DNA of 19,514 bases, taken from NCBI GenBank assembly GCA_019413245.1, contig DXNX01000036.1, positions 1-19,514 of the forward strand, written 5' to 3'. The stretch is from Oscillospiraceae bacterium (GTDB lineage: Bacteria; Bacillota; Clostridia; Oscillospirales; Ruminococcaceae). The stretch's first letter is position 1; each line of letters starts with the position of its first letter. The notes beneath the pieces are model-generated. The model worked only from the letters and a program-made list of their open reading frames with translations, was not told where the DNA came from and searched no databases. The translations under genes and the position numbers were made by a program. Of this stretch, positions 6,562 through 14,072 are shown one piece after another.

Positions 6562-7387
6562 CCACGCCCTCAATGATGTAGCGCTGGCAGACCAGGTACA
6601 GAATGACCACCGGCAGAACGGTGAGCATAATGCAGGCCATCATGGGGCCCATTTCCACCTTGCCGTAGCTGCCGCGGAAATACTGGATGGCCATGGGGAT
6701 GGTGCGGTATTTCTTGATATCCAGCACCAGGGTGGGCAGCAGGTAGTCGTTCCACACCCACATGGTCTCCAGAATGGCGGTGGAGATCATGGTGGGTTTC
6801 AGGATGGGGCAGACCACTCGGAAGAAGATCTGCAGCGGGTTGCAGCCGTCGATCATGGCGGCTTCCTCGATTTCCACCGGCATGGATTTCATGAAGCCGG
6901 TGAACATGAACACCGCCAGACCGGCGCCGAAGCCCAGGTAAATGATGCAGATGTTGTAGGGGTTGTTGAGTTTGAGGGTATCGGCGGTCTTGGCCAGGGT
7001 AAACATGACCATCTGGAAGGGCACCACCATGCTGAACACGCACAGATAGTACATGCCGCTGGACAGCTTGCCGTGAACACGGGTGATATACCAGGCGCAC
7101 ATGGAGCAGCACAGCAGGATGAGCAGCACCGACGACACCGAGATGAACAGGCTGTACCAGAAGGATTCCAGGAAGTTCATGGAGGTGATGCCGTAGATGT
7201 AGTTGGACAGGCCGGTGAAGGTTTCGGCGGTGGGCAGCTCAAAAATGCGGGTGGTGGTGATGGCCCGCTCGGTCTTGAGGGAGTTGAGCAGGATCAGCAC
7301 GATGGGATAGACGTAGGCCACGCAGATCAGGCCCAGCACCACCGAGATCACGTTGTTGATGCGATGGGTCTTTTTGGAGTTTTCCAT
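6539..7387 (-). CDS. Carbohydrate ABC transporter permease (MalG type)
   Basis: A 282-residue membrane permease with about six transmembrane helices. The first spans residues 12-37 and is followed by a large external loop. The cytoplasmic EAA loop that docks on the ATPase is seen at about residues 174-195 (EEAAMIDGCNPLQIFFRVV). C-terminal EGVVAGAVKG is typical of MalG/CUT1 permeases. It pairs with the preceding permease to form the channel. The start ATG overlaps the previous stop as TAATG, with AAGGAGG about 11 nt upstream, so translation is coupled; the longer frame to 7492 lies inside the previous gene and is rejected. No ATPase gene follows, so a shared MsmX/MsmK-type ATPase elsewhere is expected. 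Confidence 0.94.
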   Translation of the reverse strand: MENSKKTHRINNVISVVLGLICVAYVYPIVLILLNSLKTERAITTTRIFELPTAETFTGLSNYIYGITSMNFLESFWYSLFISVSSVLLILLCCSMCAWYITRVHGKLSSGMYYLCVFSMVVPFQMVMFTLAKTADTLKLNNPYNICIIYLGFGAGLAVFMFTGFMKSMPVEIEEAAMIDGCNPLQIFFRVVCPILKPTMISTAILETMWVWNDYLLPTLVLDIKKYRTIPMAIQYFRGSYGKVEMGPMMACIMLTVLPVVILYLVCQRYIIEGVVAGAVKG

Positions 7388-8238
7388 TACTGCTGCACCT
7401 CCTTGGAGCGGGTCAGCCGCAGCTGGACCAGGGCGATGACGACCACAGCCAGGAAGAAGACCACGGCCTTGGCCTGGCCGATGCCCTTCCACTGGGCGCC
7501 GCTGCGGGCATAGAAGGTATCATAGATGTTGTAGGCCAGGCCCTGGGTCAGCTTGGCGGGTTCGCCGCCGGTCAGGGACAGGTTCTGGTCAAAGAGTTTG
7601 AAGGAGTTGGTCAGAGTCAGGAAGGTGCAGATGGTGATGCTGGGCATGACCATGGGGATCTTGACCCGGAGCAGCACCTGGCGGGCGGTGGCGCCGTCGA
7701 TGCGGGCCGCCTCGATGAGGTCGGGGGGCACGTTCTGCAGCCCGGCAATGTAGATGATCATCATGTAGCCGATCTGCTGCCAGCACATGAGGATGACCAG
7801 GCCCCAGAAGCCGTAGGTGGCGTTGAGCTGCAGCAGCGGCTTTTCCAGCAGGGTGAGCACACCGTTGAGCAGGGTGTTCCAGATATAGCCCAGCACCACG
7901 CCGCCGATAAGGTTGGGCATGAAGTAGACGGTGCGGAAGATGTTGGTGCCTTTCACATGCCGGGTGAGCAGCAGCGCCAGCAGAAAGCCCAGCACGTTGA
8001 TGAGCACGGTGGCCACGATGGTGAAGGCGGTGCTGAACCAGAAGGCGTGGATGAAGGTATCGTCGGCCCAGAGCTTGATGTAGTTCTGAACGCCCACAAA
8101 GGTCACATTTTTCACGGTTGTGAACTGGCAGAAGGAAAGCCCGATGCCCCAGATAAACGGCCATATAAAGCCGATAATAAAGGCCAGCAGGGTGGGCAGC
8201 ACAAAGAACGGCCAGTATTTTTTGATTGCTTTTTCCAT
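7387..8238 (-). CDS. Carbohydrate ABC transporter permease (MalF type)
   Basis: A 283-residue CUT1 permease with a first helix at residues 9-35 (YWPFFVLPTLLAFIIGFIWP), then about five more. The EAA loop is at residues 175-197 (IEAARIDGATARQVLLRVKI). It follows the binding-protein gene after a 94-bp gap that holds a strong hairpin, and its stop overlaps the next permease start by one base. The ATG at 8238 is preferred over an upstream TTG at 8256 because KKYWPFF begins homologous permeases and GGGGAA lies about 8 nt upstream; this ribosome-binding site is modest. Together with the other permease and the lipoprotein it would import oligosaccharides, probably maltodextrins given malQ. Confidence 0.94.
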   Translation of the reverse strand: MEKAIKKYWPFFVLPTLLAFIIGFIWPFIWGIGLSFCQFTTVKNVTFVGVQNYIKLWADDTFIHAFWFSTAFTIVATVLINVLGFLLALLLTRHVKGTNIFRTVYFMPNLIGGVVLGYIWNTLLNGVLTLLEKPLLQLNATYGFWGLVILMCWQQIGYMMIIYIAGLQNVPPDLIEAARIDGATARQVLLRVKIPMVMPSITICTFLTLTNSFKLFDQNLSLTGGEPAKLTQGLAYNIYDTFYARSGAQWKGIGQAKAVVFFLAVVVIALVQLRLTRSKEVQQ

Positions 8239-8259
8239 AATGATTTCCCCAAACAAGAA

Positions 8260-8298
8260 GCGGGAAGGGTGGGCGCTGTGTTCGCCCGCCCTTCCCGC
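8260..8298 (-). promoter_or_regulatory. Strong intercistronic hairpin between binding-protein and permease genes
   Basis: Two 16-base arms (8260-8275 and 8283-8298) pair with a single internal mismatch and a 7-nt loop. Downstream on the minus strand the sequence is only loosely T-rich (TTCTTGTTT), so this is a leaky terminator or an RNA-stabilising or processing stem rather than a full stop. It would let the binding protein be made in excess over the permeases. Confidence 0.8.
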
Positions 8299-8332
8299 AA
8301 GGTTTACGCGTATTCCGTCACAGACGGTGCAA

Positions 8333-9679
8333 TCAGCCTGCGTTCAGCGCAGCTTCGGTGGCCCAGCCATCCACAAAGGCGGAGACCACAGCATCCCAGG
8401 TGCCGGTGCCGGCAGCGTAGGCGGTCAGGGCAGAGCCCAGGTTGTTCTTCCAGTTTTCGGAAGGCATGGTGGTGAAGTTCCAGGACACAGGCACTTTGCC
8501 CTCAGCGGTCATTTCCTGGTCTTCCTTCACGAAGATGTTGGTGGATTCCTGTGCATTCTTGAAGGGGATGACAAAGCCCATGTCGTCGGCCATGGCCTTG
8601 GTGCCTTCCTCAGAGGAAACGCACCAGTAGATGAAGTCCAGCGTGGCCTGGATGTCTTCTTCGGGGGCTTCCTTGTTGACGCACCAGTAGTTCTCGGTGC
8701 CGGTGCACAGACCCTGGTTGGCTTCGTCGCCCACGCCGATGTAGATGGGGATCATAGCCAGGTCGTCATCGGTGAAGGTGCCGTCCTGGGTCAGGTTGAC
8801 GTATTCCCAGGAACCGTTCTGATAGAAGACGGCCTCGTTGGCCAGGAACTCGTTGCGGCTGTCATCGGCGGTCTTGCCGGCCAGCTCGGTGGGAGCGCAG
8901 GTGGAGTTGTTGATGTACAGGTCAAAGATGTTCTTGTAGTTGTCCAGGTAGGTGCCCTTGATGGCGTCGGTGGAGGTGATGCCATCCTCCTGATACTCGA
9001 AGTAGATGGGCAGGTTGGCCAGGTGGGTCTTGTAGCGCCAGTCGGAGGAAGAATCCATGCCGGCGGAGGTGAAGGCCGCGAAGCCCAGCTCATCCTTGCG
9101 GGCGGTGATGTCCTCGGCCACCTTCTTCAGATCGTCAAAGCTCTTGATATCGTCGATGGTGTAGCCCGCCTTTTCCAGCAGGGTCTTGTTGGTGATGAGG
9201 CCGTAGGATTCGATAACGTAGCCGATGCCCAGGGTGGCATCGCCGTCCTTCAGGGCGTAGGAATCGCTGGTCAGCTCGCCGGCGATCTGGCTGCCGGTCA
9301 GGTCATAGCAGTAATCTTTCCAGTTGGCCAGGCCGATGGGGCCGTTGACCTGGAACAGGGTGGGCGCGTCGCTCTTGGCCATCTCACTCATCAGGGTGGT
9401 CTCATATTCGCCGGAAGCGGCGGTGACCACCGTGACCGGCACGCCGGTCTGCTCGGTGTAGACCTTGGCCAGGTCCTGCCACTGCTGGTCCTGCTCCGGC
9501 TTGAAGTTCAGGTAATACACCTTGCCGGAAGCACCGTCGGCGGTGGCGGCGGTGGAAGTACCGGTGTCGGCGGTAGCGGTGGAGGCAGTGCTGTCAGACG
9601 AAGAAGCGCCGCATCCGGCCAGCAGACCGGCGGCCATGGTGCAGGCAATGCCCAGAGAAAGAAGTTTCTTGGCTTTCAT
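8333..9679 (-). CDS. Extracellular sugar-binding lipoprotein of ABC transporter (family 1, MalE type)
   Basis: A 448-residue solute-binding protein. The signal peptide has a basic start (MKAKK), a hydrophobic core and the lipobox LAGC with lipidated Cys23. A Ser/Thr/Ala-rich flexible linker follows to about residue 55. The mature part begins GKVYYLNFKPEQDQQWQDLAK, typical of CUT1 binding proteins, and contains DDIKSFDDLKKVAEDI and the late NYWCVNKEAP region. It would capture oligosaccharide outside the membrane and deliver it to the two permeases. The start at 9679 has AAGGAGG about 9 nt upstream; the frame extending to 9817 runs back through the operator and promoter and is not coding. As first gene after the promoter and before the hairpin, it is probably the most abundant product of the operon. 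The exact sugar cannot be read from sequence. Confidence 0.94.
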   Translation of the reverse strand: MKAKKLLSLGIACTMAAGLLAGCGASSSDSTASTATADTGTSTAATADGASGKVYYLNFKPEQDQQWQDLAKVYTEQTGVPVTVVTAASGEYETTLMSEMAKSDAPTLFQVNGPIGLANWKDYCYDLTGSQIAGELTSDSYALKDGDATLGIGYVIESYGLITNKTLLEKAGYTIDDIKSFDDLKKVAEDITARKDELGFAAFTSAGMDSSSDWRYKTHLANLPIYFEYQEDGITSTDAIKGTYLDNYKNIFDLYINNSTCAPTELAGKTADDSRNEFLANEAVFYQNGSWEYVNLTQDGTFTDDDLAMIPIYIGVGDEANQGLCTGTENYWCVNKEAPEEDIQATLDFIYWCVSSEEGTKAMADDMGFVIPFKNAQESTNIFVKEDQEMTAEGKVPVSWNFTTMPSENWKNNLGSALTAYAAGTGTWDAVVSAFVDGWATEAALNAG

Positions 9680-9740
9680 GGTGTTGTCCTCCTTGCAGAA
9701 TTGGTGGGAAGGGGTTTCTTTCCCCCTGCGGTTCTGTTTT

Positions 9741-9764
9741 GAGGTTGGTAACGTTTCCAACCTC
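9741..9764. promoter_or_regulatory. LacI-type operator of the sugar operon
   Basis: A 24-bp palindrome has perfect 8-bp arms GAGGTTGG and CCAACCTC and a central AACGTT, with one pair of non-matching bases. The inner part resembles LacI-family and catabolite-repression (cre) sites centred on CG. It lies 12 nt past the -10 box, over the transcription start region, and 62 bp before the binding-protein start. The in-operon LacI-type protein is the likely ligand, but CcpA cannot be excluded. Confidence 0.85.
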
Positions 9765-9775
9765 TTTCTGAGGCT

Positions 9776-9804
9776 ATAATACAACGTTCTGACCAGTTTT
9801 TCAA
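9776..9804 (-). promoter_or_regulatory. Promoter of the sugar-uptake/malQ operon
   Basis: The minus strand has TTGAAA (9804-9799), a 17-nt spacer and TATTAT (9781-9776), a near-consensus housekeeping promoter. The spacer carries a second AACGTT core (9783-9788), 33 bp from the one in the downstream operator. Confidence 0.85.
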
Positions 9805-9936
9805 GCAAGTTTTCCACTTTTTAATCAAATTTGTACATTATCACAAGGGCAGACATCTCAGTTTGTGCAATTCTATTGCGCTGTCCGGAAAATCTCTTTG
9901 GAATCGTTTCTTTTCTGTAACTTTTGTCCTGCACCG

Positions 9937-9972
9937 AAAAAACGGGCACCCGCCGGAAAGCGGACACCCGTT
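9937..9972 (-). terminator. Rho-independent terminator of feoAB
   Basis: Arms 9972-9960 and 9953-9941 form 13 pairs (three G-U) around a short loop, with six T after the stem on the minus strand. The plus strand also has a T-rich run after the stem, so it could work both ways. It lies 29 nt after the feoAB stop. Confidence 0.82.
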
Positions 9973-10001
9973 CTGTTTTTTTCGTTTTTTCGCTGTTTTG
10001 T

Positions 10002-12356
10002 TTACACAAAGCCCAGCAGCAGGCCCACCAGGCGGACCGCACCGGCCGCCAGCCAGGCAATGACGCACTGACCCACCAGCACAGCCGCCGCCCACTTGGT
10101 GCCCAGCTCCCGCTTGATGGAGGCAATGGCTGCCACACAGGGGGTGTACAGCAGGCAGAAGGCCAGCAGGCTGGCCGCTGCCAGCGGGGTGATGACCTGG
10201 AGCAGCTCAGCGGTGGAGCCGAACAGCACCGACAGGGTGGACACCACGCTCTCCTTGGCCATGAAGCCGGAGATCAGCGAGGTGGAAATGCGCCAGTCCC
10301 CGAAGCCCAGCGGGGCGAAGACGGGCGCGATCCAGCCGGCCACCACGGCCAGGATGCTCTGCTGCGAGTCGGACACGATGGCCAGGTGGGTGTCAAAGGT
10401 CTGCAGGAACCAGATGATGATGGTGGCCACAAAGATGACCGTGAAGGCGCGCTGCAAAAAGTCCTTGGCCTTCTCCCACAGCAGCTGGCCCACGTTCTTG
10501 GCGCCGGGCAGGCGGTAGTTGGGCAGCTCCATGACGAAAGGCACCGCCTCACCGTGGAAGAGGGAGCTGCGCAGCAGCACGGCCACCAGAATGCCCATGG
10601 CGATGCCGCCGAAGTACAGCGCAAACATGACCAGACCCGCCTTGCCGGGGAAGAAGGTAGCTGCAAAGAAGCTGTAAATGGGCAGTTTGGCCGAGCAGCT
10701 CATGTACGGGGTGAGCAGGATGGTCATTTTGCGGTCCCGCTCGGAGGGCAGGGTGCGGCTGGCCATGACGCCGGGCACCGTGCAGCCGAAGCCGATGAGC
10801 ATGGGCACGATGCTGCGGCCGGAAAGGCCGATCTTGCGCAGCAGCTTGTCCATGACGAAGGCCACGCGGGCCATGTAGCCGCTGTCTTCCAGCAGGGAGA
10901 GGAAGAAGAACAGGGTGACGATGATGGGCAGGAAACCCAGCACGCTGCCCACGCCGTTGAAGATGCCGTCAATGACCAAGGAGTGGAGCACCTCGTTGAC
11001 GTGCAGGGCGGTCATGCCCGCGTCCACCGCGTTGGTCAGGGCGGCAATGGCCCAGTTCAGCACCGCCGACAGCGCGGCGCCGATGACGTTGAAGGTCAGG
11101 AAGAAGACCAGCGCCATGATGCCGATGAAGCACGGAATGGCGGTGTACCGGCCGGTGAGGATCTTGTCCATCTGCACGCTGCGCAGGTGTTCCTTGCTTT
11201 CGTGGGGTTTGACCACCGTGCCGGAGCAGACCTTCTCAATAAAGGTAAAGCGCATGTCCGCGATGGCGGCGGCCCGGTCCAGACCGCGCTCGTCCTCCAT
11301 CTGGCGGATGATGGATTCCAGCATCTGCTTTTCGTTGTCGCTGAGGCCCAGCTGGTCCAGGATCAGCTTGTCCCCTTCGGCGATCTTGGTGGCCGCAAAG
11401 CGCAGGGGGATGTCGGCGGCCTCGGCGTGGTCCTCGATCAGGTGCATGATGCTGTGCAGGCAGCGGTGCACCGCGCCGCCGTGGTCGTTGGCGTCACAGA
11501 AGTCCTGCCGGCCGGGGCGCTCCTGGTATTTGGCCACATGCAGGGCGTGGGAAACCAGCTCGTCGATGCCCTCGTTCTTGGCGGCGGAGATGGGCACCAC
11601 CGGGATACCCAGGGCGGATTCCATCTCGTTCACCCGGATGGAACCGCCGTTTTCCCGCACCTCGTCCATCATGTTCAGAGCCAGCACCATGGGGATGTCC
11701 AGTTCCATGAGCTGCATGGTCAGGTAGAGATTGCGCTCGATGTTGGTGGCGTCCACAATGTTGATGATGCCCCGGGGATGCTCATCGAGCAGAAAGTTCC
11801 GGGTGACGATCTCCTCACTGGAATAGGGCGACATGGAGTAGATGCCCGGCAGGTCGGTGACCCGGGTATCGCCGTGGCCGCGGATGGGGCCGTCCTTGCG
11901 GTCCACCGTCACCCCCGGGAAGTTGCCCACATGCTGGTTGGAGCCGGTGAGCTGGTTGAACAGGGTGGTCTTGCCGCAGTTCTGGTTGCCTGCCAGGGCG
12001 AAGGTCAGCACTGTGCTGTCCGGCAGGGGGTTCTCGTCCGCCTTGCTGTGGTACTTGCCGCTTTCGCCCAGGCCCGGGTGGGGCAGCGGGACGGCCCACT
12101 TGTGGGCCACTGCGGCGGCCTTCTCGGCATCGGCCACATCCTTGATCTCGATTTTTTCGGCGTCGGCCAGCCGCAGGGTCAGCTCATAGCTGTTGATGCG
12201 CACCTCCACGGGGTCGCCCATGGGCGCAAACTTCACCATGCTGACCCGGGCGCCGGGAATCAGGCCCATGTCCAGCAGGTGCTGGCGCAGGGCCCCTTCC
12301 CCGCCCACCGTCACGATGGTGGCGGCTTTGCCGATCGCAAGTTCCTTTAATGTCAT
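10002..12356 (-). CDS. feoB: Ferrous iron transporter, FeoA-FeoB fusion
   Basis: A 784-residue fusion. Residues 1-75 are a FeoA-type SH3-like domain (TLKELAIGKAATIV, LLDMGLIPGARVSM). A linker rich in Ala, His and Pro follows. Residues about 115-280 are the FeoB G domain: G1 GNQNCGKT (123-130), G2 Thr150 in GVTVD, G3 DLPG (168-171), G4 NMMD (228-231) and G5 SAAK (257-260). The helical regulatory region and then about eight membrane helices with two Gate motifs follow, including GFGCTVPGVMASR and SCSAKLPIY. FeoB carries Fe(II) across the inner membrane, and FeoA normally regulates it in trans. The start MTLKELA has AAGGAG upstream. The gene is alone between its own promoter and terminator. No FeoC is present. 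It lies directly after the ech operon, whose products need much iron. Confidence 0.95.
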   Translation of the reverse strand: MTLKELAIGKAATIVTVGGEGALRQHLLDMGLIPGARVSMVKFAPMGDPVEVRINSYELTLRLADAEKIEIKDVADAEKAAAVAHKWAVPLPHPGLGESGKYHSKADENPLPDSTVLTFALAGNQNCGKTTLFNQLTGSNQHVGNFPGVTVDRKDGPIRGHGDTRVTDLPGIYSMSPYSSEEIVTRNFLLDEHPRGIINIVDATNIERNLYLTMQLMELDIPMVLALNMMDEVRENGGSIRVNEMESALGIPVVPISAAKNEGIDELVSHALHVAKYQERPGRQDFCDANDHGGAVHRCLHSIMHLIEDHAEAADIPLRFAATKIAEGDKLILDQLGLSDNEKQMLESIIRQMEDERGLDRAAAIADMRFTFIEKVCSGTVVKPHESKEHLRSVQMDKILTGRYTAIPCFIGIMALVFFLTFNVIGAALSAVLNWAIAALTNAVDAGMTALHVNEVLHSLVIDGIFNGVGSVLGFLPIIVTLFFFLSLLEDSGYMARVAFVMDKLLRKIGLSGRSIVPMLIGFGCTVPGVMASRTLPSERDRKMTILLTPYMSCSAKLPIYSFFAATFFPGKAGLVMFALYFGGIAMGILVAVLLRSSLFHGEAVPFVMELPNYRLPGAKNVGQLLWEKAKDFLQRAFTVIFVATIIIWFLQTFDTHLAIVSDSQQSILAVVAGWIAPVFAPLGFGDWRISTSLISGFMAKESVVSTLSVLFGSTAELLQVITPLAAASLLAFCLLYTPCVAAIASIKRELGTKWAAAVLVGQCVIAWLAAGAVRLVGLLLGFV

Positions 12357-12405
12357 CCTCACTTTACTCCTTCTGGATGCTTTCCCAAAAACCGGTTGAA
12401 ACGGC

Positions 12406-12415
12406 TGTATATACA
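12406..12415. promoter_or_regulatory. Palindrome in the feoAB leader, possible iron-regulator site
   Basis: The perfect 10-bp palindrome TGTATATACA, with outer CGG and CCG nearly symmetric, starts 10 nt past the -10 box. The position fits a repressor site. It does not match a Fur box or a DtxR/IdeR box closely, so the regulator is unknown. Confidence 0.4.
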
Positions 12416-12424
12416 ATCCGTCTT

Positions 12425-12453
12425 ATTGTATCACAAAAGCCCTGTTCCCACAA
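12425..12453 (-). promoter_or_regulatory. Probable promoter of feoAB
   Basis: TACAAT (12430-12425) is preceded after 17 nt by TTGTGG (12453-12448) on the minus strand. The -10 is good and the -35 weak, as in many regulated promoters. Confidence 0.6.
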
Positions 12454-12465
12454 CCGCGGCGGCGC

Positions 12466-12502
12466 AAAAAAGGACCGTGTCCCCGGCAGGGGCACGGTCC
12501 TT
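12466..12502 (-). terminator. Rho-independent terminator of the ech operon
   Basis: A long stem pairs AAGGACCGTG with CACGGTCCTT, continued by CCCC/GGGG around a small loop with one bulged base, and is followed by a run of six T that includes the last stem bases (12471-12466). It begins 5 nt after the echF stop codon. Confidence 0.92.
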
Positions 12503-12507
12503 GTATA

Positions 12508-12981
12508 TCAGGCTTCGGGTTTGGCCGCGGGTGCGGCAGGCTGCGGGGCCGCAGCAGGCTTGTCCGCCGGGGCGGCAGGCTTTGCAGCCGCAGCCGGCTT
12601 GGCGGCGGGTCTGGGTGCCGGTTTGGGCAGCGGCGTGGTGCGGGTGTAGGTGTCGCTGTGCCGGGTGGTGTCCGGGGTGGTGTAGCCCGGGGCCATCTTC
12701 AGGCACTTTTTGGGGCAGACATTGACGCAGTTGCCGCACTGGACGCAGTCGAACCGCTGGATGGTCCAGGTGCCGGCAGCCCGGTCCACCGTCAGGGCGC
12801 CGGGCGGGCAGCTGCGGGCACACATGCCGCAGCTGATGCAGGATTCAATGTCGATCTCGATATGCCCGCGCATGCGCTCGGGATAGTGGGCGGGCTCAAA
12901 GGGATACCCGGTGGTGACCGGCTTGCTGAACAGGTTTTTCAGCGCCGTGCCCGCAAAGGGAAGAAATTTCAATGATGCCAT
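12508..12981 (-). CDS. echF: Ech hydrogenase ferredoxin subunit EchF with Ala/Pro/Lys-rich tail
   Basis: A 157-residue polyferredoxin of the NuoI/EchF type. Two [4Fe-4S] motifs are intact: Cys48, Cys51, Cys54 and Cys58, then Cys79, Cys82, Cys85 and Cys89; Cys93 is extra. It passes electrons from soluble ferredoxin to EchC. After residue 116 there is a low-complexity tail of about 40 residues made almost only of Ala, Pro and Lys, absent from the core fold. The ATG lies 7 nt after the echE stop, and the Shine-Dalgarno GAGAGGTGA contains that stop codon, so translation is probably coupled. It is the last gene of the operon, followed by a strong terminator. Confidence 0.92.
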   Translation of the reverse strand: MASLKFLPFAGTALKNLFSKPVTTGYPFEPAHYPERMRGHIEIDIESCISCGMCARSCPPGALTVDRAAGTWTIQRFDCVQCGNCVNVCPKKCLKMAPGYTTPDTTRHSDTYTRTTPLPKPAPRPAAKPAAAAKPAAPADKPAAAPQPAAPAAKPEA

Positions 12982-12988
12982 CTTGGTT

Positions 12989-14068
12989 TCACCTCTCGGT
13001 ACAGCTGATGCAGGGATCGATGGTCAGGATCAGCAGCGGCACGTCGGCCAGCTGGCAGCCTTTGAGCATGTTCAGCATGGGCGGGATGTTGCTGGTGGTG
13101 GGGGTGCGCAAACGGAACCGGTCGATGAACTTGGTTCCGTTGGCCTTGACATAGTAGATGGCCTCGCCGCGGGGCTGCTCAATGCGGGTGAAGTACTCGC
13201 CCTGGGGGAAGCCCTTTACCGGCACCGCAATGGGCCCGGCCGGGATCTTGGCCGCCGCCTGGCGGATGAGGTCGAAGGACTGGCTGATCTCCTTGATTCG
13301 CACCTCGCACCGGGCGTAGGAGTCGCCCTCGGTGGCAGTGACGGGTTCCAAGTCCAGTTCATCGTAGGCCGCATAGCCCAGCTTGCGGGCATCGTAGGAA
13401 ACGCCGCTGGCCCGCAGCATGGGGCCCACGGCGCCCATGAGGGTGGCCTGTTCGGCGGTCATCACGCCCAGCCCGTGCAGACGGGAGCCGGTGGTGTAAT
13501 CCCGCAGGAAGGCATCCGCAATGGGCTTGAGTTCCTTTTCCATCTCGTTGCAGGTGTCCACAATGTTCTTGAGCATGGTTTCGTCCATGTCCTTGAGCAC
13601 GCCGCCGATACAGTTCACCGAGAAGATGACCCGGCCGCCGGTGGTGGCATCGAACATGTCCAGAATCTTTTCCCGCAGCTTCCAGCTCTCCATGAACAGG
13701 CTCTCAAAGCCCATGGCGTCGGCCAGCAGGCCCAGCCACAGCAGATGAGAGTGTACCCGGCTCATCTCCATCCAGATGGTGCGCAGATACCGCGCCCGGG
13801 GCGGCACCTCCACGTTCATGATGTGTTCCAGCGTCTGGCAGTAGCCCAGCCCGTGGCCGAAGCTGCAGATGCCGCACACACGCTCGGCAATATAGACGTA
13901 TTCCTTGAAGTCCTTGGTTTCCACCAGTTTTTCCAGTCCGCGGTGGACAAAGCCGATGCTGGGCACCGCTTCCACCACCACTTCGTCCTCCAGAACCAGG
14001 TCCAGGTGGATGGGTTCGGGCAGGACAGGGTGCTGGGGACCGAAGGGCACAATGCTTCGTTTCGCCAT
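12989..14068 (-). CDS. echE: Ech [NiFe] hydrogenase large (catalytic) subunit EchE
   Basis: A 359-residue NuoD-like subunit carrying the NiFe active site where protons are reduced to H2. The N-terminal nickel motif is RVCGIC (Cys65, Cys68) and the C-terminal one is DPCISC (Cys353, Cys356). The conserved start GPQHPVLPEPIHL and GFVHRGLEKLVE match group 4 hydrogenases rather than complex I, which lacks these cysteines. The protein ends three residues after the last cysteine (TER), so there is no C-terminal extension for a maturation protease to remove. The start has AAGGGG upstream and lies 4 nt after the echD stop. The HypA/B/F machinery needed to build its cofactor is encoded divergently at the head of the operon. 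Confidence 0.95.
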   Translation of the reverse strand: MAKRSIVPFGPQHPVLPEPIHLDLVLEDEVVVEAVPSIGFVHRGLEKLVETKDFKEYVYIAERVCGICSFGHGLGYCQTLEHIMNVEVPPRARYLRTIWMEMSRVHSHLLWLGLLADAMGFESLFMESWKLREKILDMFDATTGGRVIFSVNCIGGVLKDMDETMLKNIVDTCNEMEKELKPIADAFLRDYTTGSRLHGLGVMTAEQATLMGAVGPMLRASGVSYDARKLGYAAYDELDLEPVTATEGDSYARCEVRIKEISQSFDLIRQAAAKIPAGPIAVPVKGFPQGEYFTRIEQPRGEAIYYVKANGTKFIDRFRLRTPTTSNIPPMLNMLKGCQLADVPLLILTIDPCISCTER

Positions 14069-14072
14069 AGTC

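Noticed and set aside
9744..9761. A pure CcpA cre site
   Set aside because: One consensus position is off and the symmetry extends to 24 bp, with a LacI-type regulator in the same operon, so a dedicated operator is more likely. CcpA binding is not excluded.
9805..9936. AT-rich gap between the sugar-operon promoter and the feoAB terminator, examined for riboswitch or small RNA
   Set aside because: No conserved riboswitch fold, ORF with a ribosome-binding site or further hairpin was seen.
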